Positions 23,278 through 31,694 of a stretch of 64,000 bases of DNA are shown in pieces. The stretch comes from Polaromonas sp. OV174. GTDB lineage: Bacteria; Pseudomonadota; Gammaproteobacteria; Burkholderiales; Burkholderiaceae_C. Location of the stretch: NCBI RefSeq assembly GCF_900112285.1, contig NZ_FOKZ01000006.1, positions 1 to 64,000 of the forward strand. Direction: 5' to 3'. How positions within the stretch are numbered: position 1 is the first letter of the stretch; each line of letters opens with the position of its first letter. The notes below the pieces were generated by a model that saw only the letters and a list, made by a program, of their open reading frames with translations, searched no databases and was not told where the DNA came from. The translations under genes were made by a program, and so were the position numbers.

Positions 23278-24239
23278 GCGCGGTGCTGCCGGTATTGACT
23301 ATTGCCGCGGGCCTGCTCGTGGCCCTGGCCATTGATCGCCTGCTGGGCGAGCCGCCCGCGCGCCTGCATCCCGTGGTGTGGATGGGGCGCTACCTGGGCT
23401 GGGCCGGTAAGCGCATTGCGCCCGCCGAATCGGGCAGCGGGCCAGACTGGCGCGCCTTTGGCGCCGGCGCGCTGGCCTGGTGCGTGGGGGCGGCGCTGGT
23501 GATGGGCCTGGCCTGCTGGGCGCAGCAGGCGGTGGCCGGTTGGCACCCGTTGCTGGCCGGCCTGGTTCTGGGTTGCCTGCTCAAACCGCTGCTGGCCTGG
23601 CGCATGCTGCGCAACGAGGTGCTCGCCGTGGAGGCGGCATTGGCGCAATCGCTGATGACCGGACGCGCGCGTCTGGCCTGGCTGGTGAGCCGCGACGTGA
23701 TCAATCTGAGCGAAGCGCAGGTACGCGAAAGCGCCATCGAGTCGCTGGCCGAAAACCTCAACGACTCGGTGGTGGCACCGCTGTTCTGGTTTGTGCTGCT
23801 GGGCCTGCCGGGCGCGGCGCTGTACCGCCTGGCCAACACGGCCGACGCCATGTGGGGCTACCCCGGCATGCGCGGCGGGCGCTACTGGCAATGGGCGGGC
23901 AAATGGGCGGCGCGCGCCGACGATGTGCTGTCGTGGTTGCCGGCGCGTATCACCGCGCTGCTGCTGGCCCTGGCTGCGCGTGGCCTGCCGCTGCGCGCGC
24001 TGCGGCAGCAGGCGCGCCAGACCCCATCGCCCAACAGCGGCTGGCCCATGGCTGCCATGGCGCTGGCGCTGGGCGTGCGCCTGGCCAAGCCCGGGGTCTA
24101 TGTGCTGAATGAGGCGGGCCGTGCCGTGCAGCCCGGTGATATGCAGCGCGCTGTGGTTTTGGCATCAAAAGTGCTTGTATCGCTTGTGGCGTGTGCGCTA
24201 TCAGCTATTGTTTTTGTAGTATTTAGGGTGTTTTCATGA
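23274..24239 (+). CDS. cbiB: Adenosylcobinamide-phosphate synthase CbiB (CobD)
   Basis: A 321-residue membrane enzyme that joins aminopropanol (or its phosphate) to adenosylcobyric acid. Conserved segments: AIDRLLGEPPARLHPVVWMG, SRDVINLSEAQVRESAIESL, AENLNDSVVAPLFW, and ALYRLANTADAMWGY. It starts at TTG 23274, overlapping the upstream stop. The last about 25 residues (ASKVLVSLVACALSAIVFVV) are encoded by a dispersed repeat, so the native C-terminus has been replaced or extended. cobC overlaps at the 3' end. Confidence 0.92.
   Translation: MSAVLPVLTIAAGLLVALAIDRLLGEPPARLHPVVWMGRYLGWAGKRIAPAESGSGPDWRAFGAGALAWCVGAALVMGLACWAQQAVAGWHPLLAGLVLGCLLKPLLAWRMLRNEVLAVEAALAQSLMTGRARLAWLVSRDVINLSEAQVRESAIESLAENLNDSVVAPLFWFVLLGLPGAALYRLANTADAMWGYPGMRGGRYWQWAGKWAARADDVLSWLPARITALLLALAARGLPLRALRQQARQTPSPNSGWPMAAMALALGVRLAKPGVYVLNEAGRAVQPGDMQRAVVLASKVLVSLVACALSAIVFVVFRVFS
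24161..24222 (-). repeat. Dispersed repeat family 1, copy at the cbiB 3' end
   Basis: On the minus strand CTACAAAAACAATAGCTGA, GCGCACACGCC, AAGCG and ACTTTTGATGCC fit the family. It is translated as the C-terminal end of CbiB as a hydrophobic stretch. Confidence 0.65.
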
Positions 24240-25258
24240 GTTCAGAGCAGCCGGCCGCGGCGCGTGTTCACGGCGGCCCCGATCAGCATGGCGTGCCGCG
24301 CTACGATTTTTCTACCAACAGCAACGCCTGCGGGCCATGCCCGACCGCGCTGGCCGCCGTGCAGCAGGCCGACCCCGGCCCTTACCCCGACGCCAGCTAC
24401 AGCGCCTTGCGCCGGCAGCTGGCCGAGTTTCATGGTGTGGAGCCGCAGCGCGTGCTGCTGGCGGCCAGCGCCAGCGAGTTTATTTTTCGCATCAGCGCCG
24501 TGGCGGCGCAGAGCGGGCAGGGCGTCTGGCTGCCGCCGCACAGCTATGGCGACTATGCCCAGGCCGCCAGCGCGCATCGCCTGGCGCTGGCGGCCGGCCC
24601 CGCCGAGGCCCAACTGCTCTGGGCTTGCGAGCCCTCCAGCCCGCTGGGCGCGGCGCAGGCCGGACTGGCTGAACTGGTGGATGCGCAGACTGCCAAGGCC
24701 ATGCTGGTGCTGGACTGCGCCTACGAGCCGCTGCGCCTGCAGGCTGCGCCCAGCTTGAGCTACACGCAGCTGCAAAGCGTCTGGCAACTCTGGACGCCCA
24801 ACAAGGCCCTGGGCCTGACCGGCGTGCGCGCCGCCTATGCGATCGCGCCCCTGGCGGCCCAGCACAGCGTGGCCGCCCTGGAGCAGCTGTGCCCTTCCTG
24901 GCCGGTGGGCGCGCACGGCGTGGCCATGCTGCAGGCCTGGACGAGCGCCGGGGTGCAAGCCTGGCTGGCGGCCAGTCTGGCCAGCTTGCGCGACTGGAAA
25001 GCCAGGCAGATCGCGCTGTGCCAAGCGCTGGGCTGGGTCTACCTGCCCAGCGATGCCAATTTTTTCTGCGCCAGGCCGCTGCTGCCGCAGGGCATGAGCC
25101 TGCAGCAGGCGCTGGCCGGGCTGCGCGCCCAAGGTATCAAGCTGCGTGATACCGCTTCCTTCGGCTTGCCCGGCCATGTGCGCGTGAGCGTGCAGCCGCC
25201 CGCCGCTCAGGACGCTTTACACAATGCCTCGCAACAACTTCTTAAGGACATGAAATGA
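24236..25258 (+). CDS. cobC: Threonine-phosphate decarboxylase-type aminotransferase CobC
   Basis: A 340-residue class I/II aminotransferase-fold enzyme. The family N-terminus (HGGPDQHGVPRYDFSTNSNA) and the PLP-binding Lys190 in WTPNKALGLTGVRAAY are present. By position between cbiB and cobQ it should supply the aminopropanol phosphate arm from L-threonine phosphate. Its start overlaps the cbiB stop and its stop overlaps the cobQ start, both by 4 bp. Confusion with histidinol-phosphate aminotransferase is possible by sequence, but the operon setting decides. Confidence 0.9.
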   Translation: MSSEQPAAARVHGGPDQHGVPRYDFSTNSNACGPCPTALAAVQQADPGPYPDASYSALRRQLAEFHGVEPQRVLLAASASEFIFRISAVAAQSGQGVWLPPHSYGDYAQAASAHRLALAAGPAEAQLLWACEPSSPLGAAQAGLAELVDAQTAKAMLVLDCAYEPLRLQAAPSLSYTQLQSVWQLWTPNKALGLTGVRAAYAIAPLAAQHSVAALEQLCPSWPVGAHGVAMLQAWTSAGVQAWLAASLASLRDWKARQIALCQALGWVYLPSDANFFCARPLLPQGMSLQQALAGLRAQGIKLRDTASFGLPGHVRVSVQPPAAQDALHNASQQLLKDMK

Positions 25259-26712
25259 GCGCAAAAAGCGTCATGGTGCTGGGCACCACCAGCGGTGCCG
25301 GCAAGAGCTGGCTGACCACGGCGCTGTGCCGTTATTACGCCCGTCAGGGCTTGAAGGTCGCGCCCTACAAGGCGCAGAACATGAGCAACAACGCCCGGGT
25401 GGTGGCGGGCGGAGAAATCGGCAGCGCCCAATATTTCCAGGCGCTGGCGGCGCGCGCCGTTCCCGACGTGCGCATGAATCCCTTGCTGCTCAAGCCCGAG
25501 AAAGACACGCAAAGCCAGGTCGTGCTGATGGGCCAGGTCAATGCCGGGCTCTCGCGCATGGAGTGGCGTGGCCGCAGCGCCAGCGTCTGGCCCGTGGTGG
25601 CGAGTGCGCTGGACGAGTTGCTGGACGAAAACGACGTGGTGGTGATGGAAGGCGCAGGCTCGCCGGCAGAAATCAATCTGTCGGCCAGCGACATCGTCAA
25701 CATGCGGGTGGCGCAACATGCCAACGCCGCCTGCCTGCTGGTCACCGACATAGACCGTGGCGGCGCTTTTGCCCATCTCTATGGCACCTGGGCCCTGCTT
25801 GGCGAAGCCGAGCGTCAGTTGATACGCGGCTTTGTGCTGAACAAGTTTCGCGGTGATGCCAGCCTGCTGGCGCCGGGCCCGCAAATGCTGCAAGACCTGA
25901 CCGGCGTGCCCACGGTCGCCACCTTGCCGATGTGGTGGCAGCACGGCCTGCCGGAGGAGGACGGCGTGTTTGACGACCGCAGCCGGGCCACGGGTGCGGT
26001 GACCCGAACCGTCGCCGTGATTGCCTATCCGCGCATCAGCAACCTGGATGAATTCCAGCCGCTGAAAAACGTGCCGGGCCTGCACCTGAAGTGGGTGCGC
26101 AGCCCGGCCGAGCTGGCTGGCCTGGCGCCGGCCGACTGGATCATCCTGCCCGGCTCCAAGCACACCAGCGACGACCTGCTCTGGCTGCGCGCCCAAGGCC
26201 TGGACCAGGCGATTGCCGCCCACGCCGGCAGAGGAGGGGCGGTGCTGGGGATTTGTGGCGGCCTGCAAATGCTGGGCGAAGCGCTGATAGACCCGCACGG
26301 CATAGACGGCAACGGCCCCGGCCTGGGGCTCTTGCCGGTGGTCACCGTGTTTGACGAAAGCAAGACCGTGCGCCACCGGCAGGCGGCATTTGCCAAGCTG
26401 GGCGGGCCGTGGTCCGCCCTGTCGGACGTGGCTGTGCAGGGCTATGAAATCCACCACGGCCAGACCGCGCCGCATGCCGCCATGGCCGCGGCCGGCGACA
26501 TCGCCCATGCGGTGATGCCCGAGGGCCTGGCCTGGCAAAACCCCAGCGGCAATGTGCTGGGCCTGTATTTACACGGCTTGTTTGAAGACCCGCGCGTGCT
26601 GCAAGCCTTGTTTGGCGCCGCCGTGCCGACGCTGGATAAGGTGTTCGAGGGCCTGGCCGACTATATTGACGAGCACTTTGAGCCCGGCCTGCTGCAGTCG
26701 CTGATTGCCTGA
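25255..26712 (+). CDS. cobQ: Cobyric acid synthase
   Basis: A 485-residue amidotransferase that amidates side chains b, d, e and g of adenosylcobyrinic a,c-diamide. The N-terminal dethiobiotin-synthetase-like domain has the P-loop GTTSGAGKSW (10-19), KAQNMSNNARV and GSPAEINL; the C-terminal glutaminase domain has Cys334 in GICGGLQMLGE and the GYEIHHGQT block. It is the last gene of the cob operon; the next gene is convergent, 23 bp away, with no obvious terminator between. Confidence 0.94.
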   Translation: MSAKSVMVLGTTSGAGKSWLTTALCRYYARQGLKVAPYKAQNMSNNARVVAGGEIGSAQYFQALAARAVPDVRMNPLLLKPEKDTQSQVVLMGQVNAGLSRMEWRGRSASVWPVVASALDELLDENDVVVMEGAGSPAEINLSASDIVNMRVAQHANAACLLVTDIDRGGAFAHLYGTWALLGEAERQLIRGFVLNKFRGDASLLAPGPQMLQDLTGVPTVATLPMWWQHGLPEEDGVFDDRSRATGAVTRTVAVIAYPRISNLDEFQPLKNVPGLHLKWVRSPAELAGLAPADWIILPGSKHTSDDLLWLRAQGLDQAIAAHAGRGGAVLGICGGLQMLGEALIDPHGIDGNGPGLGLLPVVTVFDESKTVRHRQAAFAKLGGPWSALSDVAVQGYEIHHGQTAPHAAMAAAGDIAHAVMPEGLAWQNPSGNVLGLYLHGLFEDPRVLQALFGAAVPTLDKVFEGLADYIDEHFEPGLLQSLIA

Positions 26713-26735
26713 TGGATGGGTATAGGCCGACAGCC

Positions 26736-27170
26736 TTATTCGGGCTTGCGCTTCAAGGGGCCGAAACAGGCTTTCAGGGACTCTTCCTTGCAAACAATGA
26801 GTTGATCACGCTTGGGGCTGAGCTGGATATAGTGGGTGACGGCTTCATCCGATACCTCGTGCAAGTCGCCCGAGCAGTCGCGCTTGCCGTTGCTCTCGCT
26901 CACCGTTTCGACCAGTCGGTAGTAGCCCAGCAGGCTGGGCACGGGCGATAGCTCGTAACGGCTTTGCGTGATTTCTTCGCCGCTGCGGCTGGTTCGCGTG
27001 CCATTGGCGCGAAATTTCCAGGTTTCCGCGCATTGCTTGCCCGGCAGTGTCCAGCTCCAGCTGCCTATGAGCGGGTGCGCTGCCGGCAGGGTAGCCGCTG
27101 CTGAAGGCGCTGCCGCCTGCGCCTGGGCAAAGCCGCAGATTAGGGCGGTGTAGAGAAATAGCTGTCGCAA
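26736..27170 (-). CDS. Hypothetical secreted protein
   Basis: A 144-residue protein that starts at TTG 27170 with AGGAG 7 bp upstream. The first about 20 residues (MRQLFLYTALICGFAQAQAA) are a signal peptide. The mature part includes HPLIGSWSWTLPGKQCAETW and RDCSGDLHEVSDEAVTHYIQ, with four cysteines that could form two disulfides. The GSW...LPGKQCAETWKF opening resembles small periplasmic lipocalin-like proteins, but the family is not recognised with confidence. It is a single gene convergent to cobQ. Confidence 0.65.
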   Translation of the reverse strand: MRQLFLYTALICGFAQAQAAAPSAAATLPAAHPLIGSWSWTLPGKQCAETWKFRANGTRTSRSGEEITQSRYELSPVPSLLGYYRLVETVSESNGKRDCSGDLHEVSDEAVTHYIQLSPKRDQLIVCKEESLKACFGPLKRKPE

Positions 27171-27241
27171 ATCGTCGCTCCTGATGGCTTAGGTCCGGTG
27201 TTTGGGGGGATGAAGGATTATGAAGACCTCGTGTAAACCCG

Positions 27242-28147
27242 CTATTGCGACTTGTCTTCCTGGTAATGCGCGCAGATCGCATCGATCAGCGACTGCGCAT
27301 AGGCCGGAAGCCTTTCATGCTCGCGCACCAGGATGTAGCGTTCGCGCACGCTCCAGGGCTCTATCAGCTCAATCAGCGCCAGACTCATGTTGGCCTGATT
27401 GCGCCGGGCCGCGCTCTCGGGCAAGATGCCCACGCCTACGCCGGCGCCAATCATGCGGCACATGGCGTCAAAGCTGCTTAGCTGTATGCGCAGCTTGAGC
27501 GGCTTGCCCAGCTTGTCCGTGACCTGTGCCAGAAATTTCTGCAGCGTGCTGTCCGGCTGCATGGCCACGGTATCTTCATCTAGCGTTTCGGCAAAGGCGA
27601 TGCGCTGGCGTTCGGCCAGGCGGTGCTGGCGCGACGTGACCAGCATCAGTCTGTCTGTGCTGAAGTGCAGAGCCCGCAGCCCCAGCGTGTCGACCTGGCC
27701 GGCCACGATGCCGAGGTCTGCGCGCCCGTCGAGCACGCCGCGGGCAATGTCAGCATTCGGTTTTTCCTGAAGGTCTATGTTGACGCGTGGGTTGTGGTAG
27801 AGAAAGTTTGGCAGGATTTCCGGTAGGAAATCCGTCACCGCCGTGGTATTGGCGAACACCCGTACATGGCCGCGCAGTCCGCCGCTGTACTCCTGCAGAT
27901 CGGTGCGCAATTGCTCGGCCTGCCGCAATACGCCGCGCGCGTGGTGCAAAAAGGCTTCGCCGGGCGGCGTCAGGCGCACGCCACGCGCTTCGCGGTAGAG
28001 CAGGGGCATGCCGGCCTGCGCTTCCAGGGTCTTGATGCGTGCGCTGGCGGCGGCCAGTGAGAGGTGTTGCCGCACGGCGGCGCGGGTCAGCTTGCCTTCA
28101 TCGGCGGTGAGCACGAACAGGCGCAGGTCGGTCAGGTCGAAGTGCAT
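27242..28147 (-). CDS. LysR-family transcriptional regulator
   Basis: A 301-residue LysR-type regulator. Residues 1-60 form the winged HTH (DLRLFVLTADEGKLTRAAVR, LSLAAASARIKTLEAQAG) and the remainder the effector-binding domain. It is divergent from the Bug receptor / CoA transferase / lyase genes. A perfect 8-bp inverted repeat with T-N11-A spacing sits 27 bp upstream of its start, the likely binding site. It probably controls the 28.3-31.5 kb genes in response to their substrate. Confidence 0.92.
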   Translation of the reverse strand: MHFDLTDLRLFVLTADEGKLTRAAVRQHLSLAAASARIKTLEAQAGMPLLYREARGVRLTPPGEAFLHHARGVLRQAEQLRTDLQEYSGGLRGHVRVFANTTAVTDFLPEILPNFLYHNPRVNIDLQEKPNADIARGVLDGRADLGIVAGQVDTLGLRALHFSTDRLMLVTSRQHRLAERQRIAFAETLDEDTVAMQPDSTLQKFLAQVTDKLGKPLKLRIQLSSFDAMCRMIGAGVGVGILPESAARRNQANMSLALIELIEPWSVRERYILVREHERLPAYAQSLIDAICAHYQEDKSQ

Positions 28148-28173
28148 AGCTTGATATTAGCGTCTTGGGCGTC

Positions 28174-28198
28174 AAGCCTTCTGAAATACCGAAGGCTT
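28174..28198. promoter_or_regulatory. Putative LysR operator
   Basis: AAGCCTTC (28174-28181) and GAAGGCTT (28191-28198) are perfect inverted arms with a 9-nt spacer. They contain T28180-N11-A28192, the LysR-box format, in the divergent intergenic region. An adjoining CTTG-N5-CAAG at 28164-28176 may be part of the site. Confidence 0.65.
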
Positions 28199-28267
28199 GG
28201 TCTTGAAATCTGTGATTGCTTTTGGCGCCCGATGCTGTGACCATGCCGGCACAACAGGAGATACCAC

Positions 28268-29293
28268 GTGTTCAATTCCCTTTCTTCGCTTCTTTCCCTC
28301 TCTGCAGGTTTTCCGCGCCGCACCCTGATGGCGGGCGCTCTGGCCAGCCTGGCCTGCGCCGGCCTGGCCCAGGCCCAGACGGCTTATCCGAGCCGTCCCA
28401 TCGTGATGGTGGTTCCCCAGGCGGCTGGTGGCACCAACGACATCGTGGGCCGGGTGGTGAGCCAGAAGCTGGGCGAAGTGCTTGGCGGCTCCGTCGTGGT
28501 CGAGAACCGGCCGGGCGCCGGTGGCAATATTGGCACCCAGGTGGTGGCCAAGGCCAACAAGGACGGCTATTCGCTGCTCATGACCATCAGCAGCAGTCAG
28601 GCCATAAATCCTGCGCTCTACAAAAATCCCGGCTTCGATCCGGTGAAGGATTTTCGGCCTGTGAGCCTGATCGGTTCGGTGCCCAATGTGTTACTGGTTC
28701 ATCCGTCCTTTCCGGCAAAAAACGTGGCCGAGCTGCTGGCCCTGGCCAAGGCCAAGCCGGACCATTACCAATACGCTTCAGCCGGCAACGGCACCCTGAA
28801 CCACTTGCTGGGCGAGATGCTGAACAATATGGGCGGTGTGTCTCTTCAGCATGTGCCCTACAGAGGCGTGGCACCGGCCCTGAACGATGTGCTGGGCGGT
28901 CAGTTGCCTATGCTCTTTGCCAGCCTGCCTTCCTCCTTGGCCAATATCAAGGCCGGCAAGCTGCGCGCGCTGGCGGTCAGCGGCGCTACCCGTTCGCCGG
29001 TGCTGCCCGATGTGCCGACGCTGGCGGAATCCGTGCCTGGCTACAACGGCACGCTGTGGATTGGCCTGTTTGCACCCGCCGGTATTCCGCCCGAGGTGTT
29101 TGCCCGCCTGCAGGACGGCATGGCCAAAGCCCTGGCCTCCAAAGACTTGCGTGCCACGCTGGAAAAACAGGGCGTGGAGCTGGCAGGCACGCCTGACAAG
29201 CCGGTGACCCCGAACCAGTTCGCCGCCTTGCTGAATGAAGACATTGCGAAGTGGGCGCGCATCGTGAAGTCTTCCGGGGCGGCGGTGGACTGA
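28268..29293 (+). CDS. Bug-family (TctC) tripartite tricarboxylate-type solute receptor, first copy
   Basis: A 341-residue periplasmic receptor. It starts at GTG 28268 with CAGGAGA upstream; a signal peptide of Tat-like form (FPRRTLMAGALASLACAGLA) ends near residue 38. The Bug signature follows: YPSRPIVMVVPQAAGGTNDI, VVVENRPGAGGNIGT, and HVPYRGVAPALNDVLGGQ. Bug proteins bind carboxylates; membrane partners TctA/TctB are not encoded nearby, which is usual for the expanded Bug families of Burkholderiales. It heads a likely operon with CoA transferase and lyase genes. Confidence 0.9.
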   Translation: MFNSLSSLLSLSAGFPRRTLMAGALASLACAGLAQAQTAYPSRPIVMVVPQAAGGTNDIVGRVVSQKLGEVLGGSVVVENRPGAGGNIGTQVVAKANKDGYSLLMTISSSQAINPALYKNPGFDPVKDFRPVSLIGSVPNVLLVHPSFPAKNVAELLALAKAKPDHYQYASAGNGTLNHLLGEMLNNMGGVSLQHVPYRGVAPALNDVLGGQLPMLFASLPSSLANIKAGKLRALAVSGATRSPVLPDVPTLAESVPGYNGTLWIGLFAPAGIPPEVFARLQDGMAKALASKDLRATLEKQGVELAGTPDKPVTPNQFAALLNEDIAKWARIVKSSGAAVD

Positions 29294-29326
29294 AGTTCGC
29301 GCTCTATTTGATACAAGGAACAAGAC

Positions 29327-30508
29327 ATGACGAGACCGCTTGAAGGCATTACCGTTGTTTCGCTGGAGCATGCGATTGCGGCGCCGTTCTGCACCCGGCA
29401 ACTGGCGGATCTGGGCGCCCGCGTGATCAAGGTCGAGCGCCCGGGCGCTGGCGACTTTGCCCGCGCCTACGACAGCCGCGTCAAGGGCCAGGCTTCGCAC
29501 TTCGTCTGGACCAACCGCTCCAAGGAAAGCCTGACGCTTGATCTCAAGCAGCCAGGCGCGCTGGCCGCCTTGAAACAGCTGCTGGCCCAGGCCGACGTGC
29601 TGGTGCAAAACCTCGCGCCCGGCGCAGCGGCGCGCATGGGCTTGTCCTTCGAGGCGCTGAGTCAGGCCCATCCGCAACTGATCGTCTGCGATATTTCAGG
29701 CTATGGCGATGACGGCCCCTACCGCGACAAGAAGGCCTACGACCTGCTGATCCAGAGCGAGGCAGGCATGCTGTCCATCACGGGCACGCCCGACGAGCCT
29801 TCCAAGGCGGGCAGCTCCATGGCCGATATTGCCGCCGGTATGTACGCCTATACCTGCATACTGTCGGCGCTGCTGCTGCGCGGCAAGACCGGGCAGGGTA
29901 GCCATATAGATGTGTCCATGCTGGAGTCGCTGGCCGAATGGATGGGTTATCCCCTGTACTACGCCTTCGACGGCGCGCCGCCGCCGCCGCGCACTGCGGC
30001 GTCGCATGCCAGTATTTATCCCTACGGGCCTTTCCAGGCGGGCGATGGCGGCACGGTGATGCTGGGCCTGCAGAACGAGCGTGAGTGGAAGGTTTTCTGC
30101 GCGGTGGTGCTGGAGGATGCTGCTTTGGCCGACGACCCGCGTTTTGACAGCAATGCCAGACGCAATGAGCAGCGCGAGACACTCAGGACGCTTATTCTTG
30201 CCACCTTTGCCGGGCTGACCACGGCTGAGCTCACGGCGCGGCTGGACCGGGCGCAGATTGCCAACGCCCGCATGAACAGCATGGCAGAAGTCTGGGCGCA
30301 TCCGCAGCTCAAGGCGCGCGAGCGCTGGCAGACCGTGGGCTCACCGGCCGGCGATATTCCTGCGTTGCTGCCGCCTGGCCGCAACAACCGCTTTGCTTAC
30401 CGCATGGATGCCATTCCCGCCGTTGGCCAGCACACCGAGGCCATTTTGCGCGAGCTGGGCCAGGATGACGAGGCCATTGCCAACTTGCGTAGCAGCGGGG
30501 CGGTTTGA
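29327..30508 (+). CDS. CaiB/BaiF (class III) CoA transferase, first copy
   Basis: A 393-residue class III CoA transferase that would move CoA from a donor thioester to an organic acid. Family segments: PLEGITVVSLEHAIAAPFCT, ADLGARVIKVERPGAGDFA, LDLKQPGALAALKQLLAQAD, ISGYGDDGPYRDKKAYDLLI and the catalytic-Asp block SSMADIAAGMYAYTCI. AAGGAA precedes the ATG. Its position between a carboxylate receptor and a CitE-like lyase suggests activation of an imported dicarboxylate for thioester cleavage. Confidence 0.9.
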   Translation: MTRPLEGITVVSLEHAIAAPFCTRQLADLGARVIKVERPGAGDFARAYDSRVKGQASHFVWTNRSKESLTLDLKQPGALAALKQLLAQADVLVQNLAPGAAARMGLSFEALSQAHPQLIVCDISGYGDDGPYRDKKAYDLLIQSEAGMLSITGTPDEPSKAGSSMADIAAGMYAYTCILSALLLRGKTGQGSHIDVSMLESLAEWMGYPLYYAFDGAPPPPRTAASHASIYPYGPFQAGDGGTVMLGLQNEREWKVFCAVVLEDAALADDPRFDSNARRNEQRETLRTLILATFAGLTTAELTARLDRAQIANARMNSMAEVWAHPQLKARERWQTVGSPAGDIPALLPPGRNNRFAYRMDAIPAVGQHTEAILRELGQDDEAIANLRSSGAV

Positions 30509-30539
30509 GCTGGCCGGGACGCATCTGGCGATATTTGAA

Positions 30540-30597
30540 TTGCTATTCAAACAATAGCTATATGCGCTTATTTTTAAAGGGCCAAGCCCGGTTTTAA
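30540..30597 (+). repeat. Dispersed repeat family 1, copy between the CoA transferase and lyase genes
   Basis: TTGCTATTCAA, ATAGCTATATGCGC, AAAGGGCC and GCCCGGTTTT follow the family pattern in order. The copy ends 3 bp before the start codon of the lyase gene, so it occupies the place of a normal ribosome binding site. Confidence 0.75.
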
Positions 30598-30600
30598 CTC

Positions 30601-31470
30601 ATGAAAATGTCTTGTGTGAACACGGATGAAACCACGCTGGCGGCACTTGCTTCGGCCAGCACCTTTTTGTTTGTGCCGGCCAACCGGCCCGAGCGTTACG
30701 CCAAGGCGCTGGCTTCGGGGGCAGGCGCCGTCATCATTGATCTGGAAGACGCCATTGCCCCTGTCGACAAACAGGCGGCGCGGCAAACCCTGGTTCAGGC
30801 GGTGAACGGCCTGGATGCCTTGCAGCGCCGCCGCCTGGTGGTGCGCATCAACGCCGCCGGGACGCCCTGGCATGCCGACGATCTGGCGGCACTGCGTGAT
30901 CAGGGCATGGGCGCGGTGATGGTATCCAAGGCCGAATCGGCCGCTACGCTGGCCCAGGTGGCCAGCGTCATGGGCCCGGCCTGCGCGCTGCTGCCGCTGA
31001 TCGAGTCGGTGGCCGGCCTGGATGCCGTGGATGCGCTGGCAGCTTGTTCGCAGGTGCTGCGCCTGGTTTTTGGCCATCTGGATTTTCAGGCCGATGCCGG
31101 TCTGGCCTGCGGCCCCGATGAGTCCGAGCTGGTGCCTGTGCGTCTGGCGCTGGTGTTGGCATCGCGCCGTGCGGCACTGGCCGCGCCGGTGGACGGCATT
31201 TCGCCCGGTACGCAGGACACAACGCAGCTGGCCCTGGATGCCGCGCGCAGCCGGCGTGGCGGTTTTGGCGGCAAGCTCTGCATCCATCCGGCACAGGTGG
31301 CGCCGGTCAAGGCGGCGTTTGCGCCCAGCGCGGCGGAACTTGACTGGGCGCGGCGGGTGCAGTCGGCTTTCGAGCAGGCCGGGGGCGGCGTGTTCAGCCT
31401 GGACGGCCGCATGGTGGATGCGCCTGTCATGCGTCTGGCGCAACGCACGCTGGCGCTGAGCCAGGCCTGA
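30601..31470 (+). CDS. CitE-like (HpcH/HpaI family) CoA-ester lyase
   Basis: A 289-residue TIM-barrel protein of the CitE group. Motifs: STFLFVPANRPERYAKALAS, GAGAVIIDLEDAIAP with the metal-binding region, VSKAESAATLAQV, and GGFGGKLCIHPAQVAPVKAAF at the end. Members cleave malyl-CoA, citramalyl-CoA or citryl-type thioesters. With the CoA transferase upstream a citramalyl-CoA-type or malyl-CoA-type cleavage is plausible, but the substrate cannot be read from sequence. The start lacks a clear Shine-Dalgarno because a repeat fills the upstream region. Confidence 0.88.
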   Translation: MKMSCVNTDETTLAALASASTFLFVPANRPERYAKALASGAGAVIIDLEDAIAPVDKQAARQTLVQAVNGLDALQRRRLVVRINAAGTPWHADDLAALRDQGMGAVMVSKAESAATLAQVASVMGPACALLPLIESVAGLDAVDALAACSQVLRLVFGHLDFQADAGLACGPDESELVPVRLALVLASRRAALAAPVDGISPGTQDTTQLALDAARSRRGGFGGKLCIHPAQVAPVKAAFAPSAAELDWARRVQSAFEQAGGGVFSLDGRMVDAPVMRLAQRTLALSQA

Positions 31471-31694
31471 GCCAACGCGGCCTGGCGAGGCCCGGGCCAG
31501 CGGTTTGAGCGCTGGCGGGCCGGTTTGGTTAAAATTGCGGCTTTCTGCGCCAGGCCTGCGAGCCTGGCATTCATGATGGCAAGCGCATTGTTTGCCGCGG
31601 TTTTACCGGCCAGGGCAGCGCCGTCGCAGCCCAGCAGCCTCTGCTGAAGCCGCTAAATTTCGCTCAATTTCGCTCAACTCCGGACTCCCATCTG

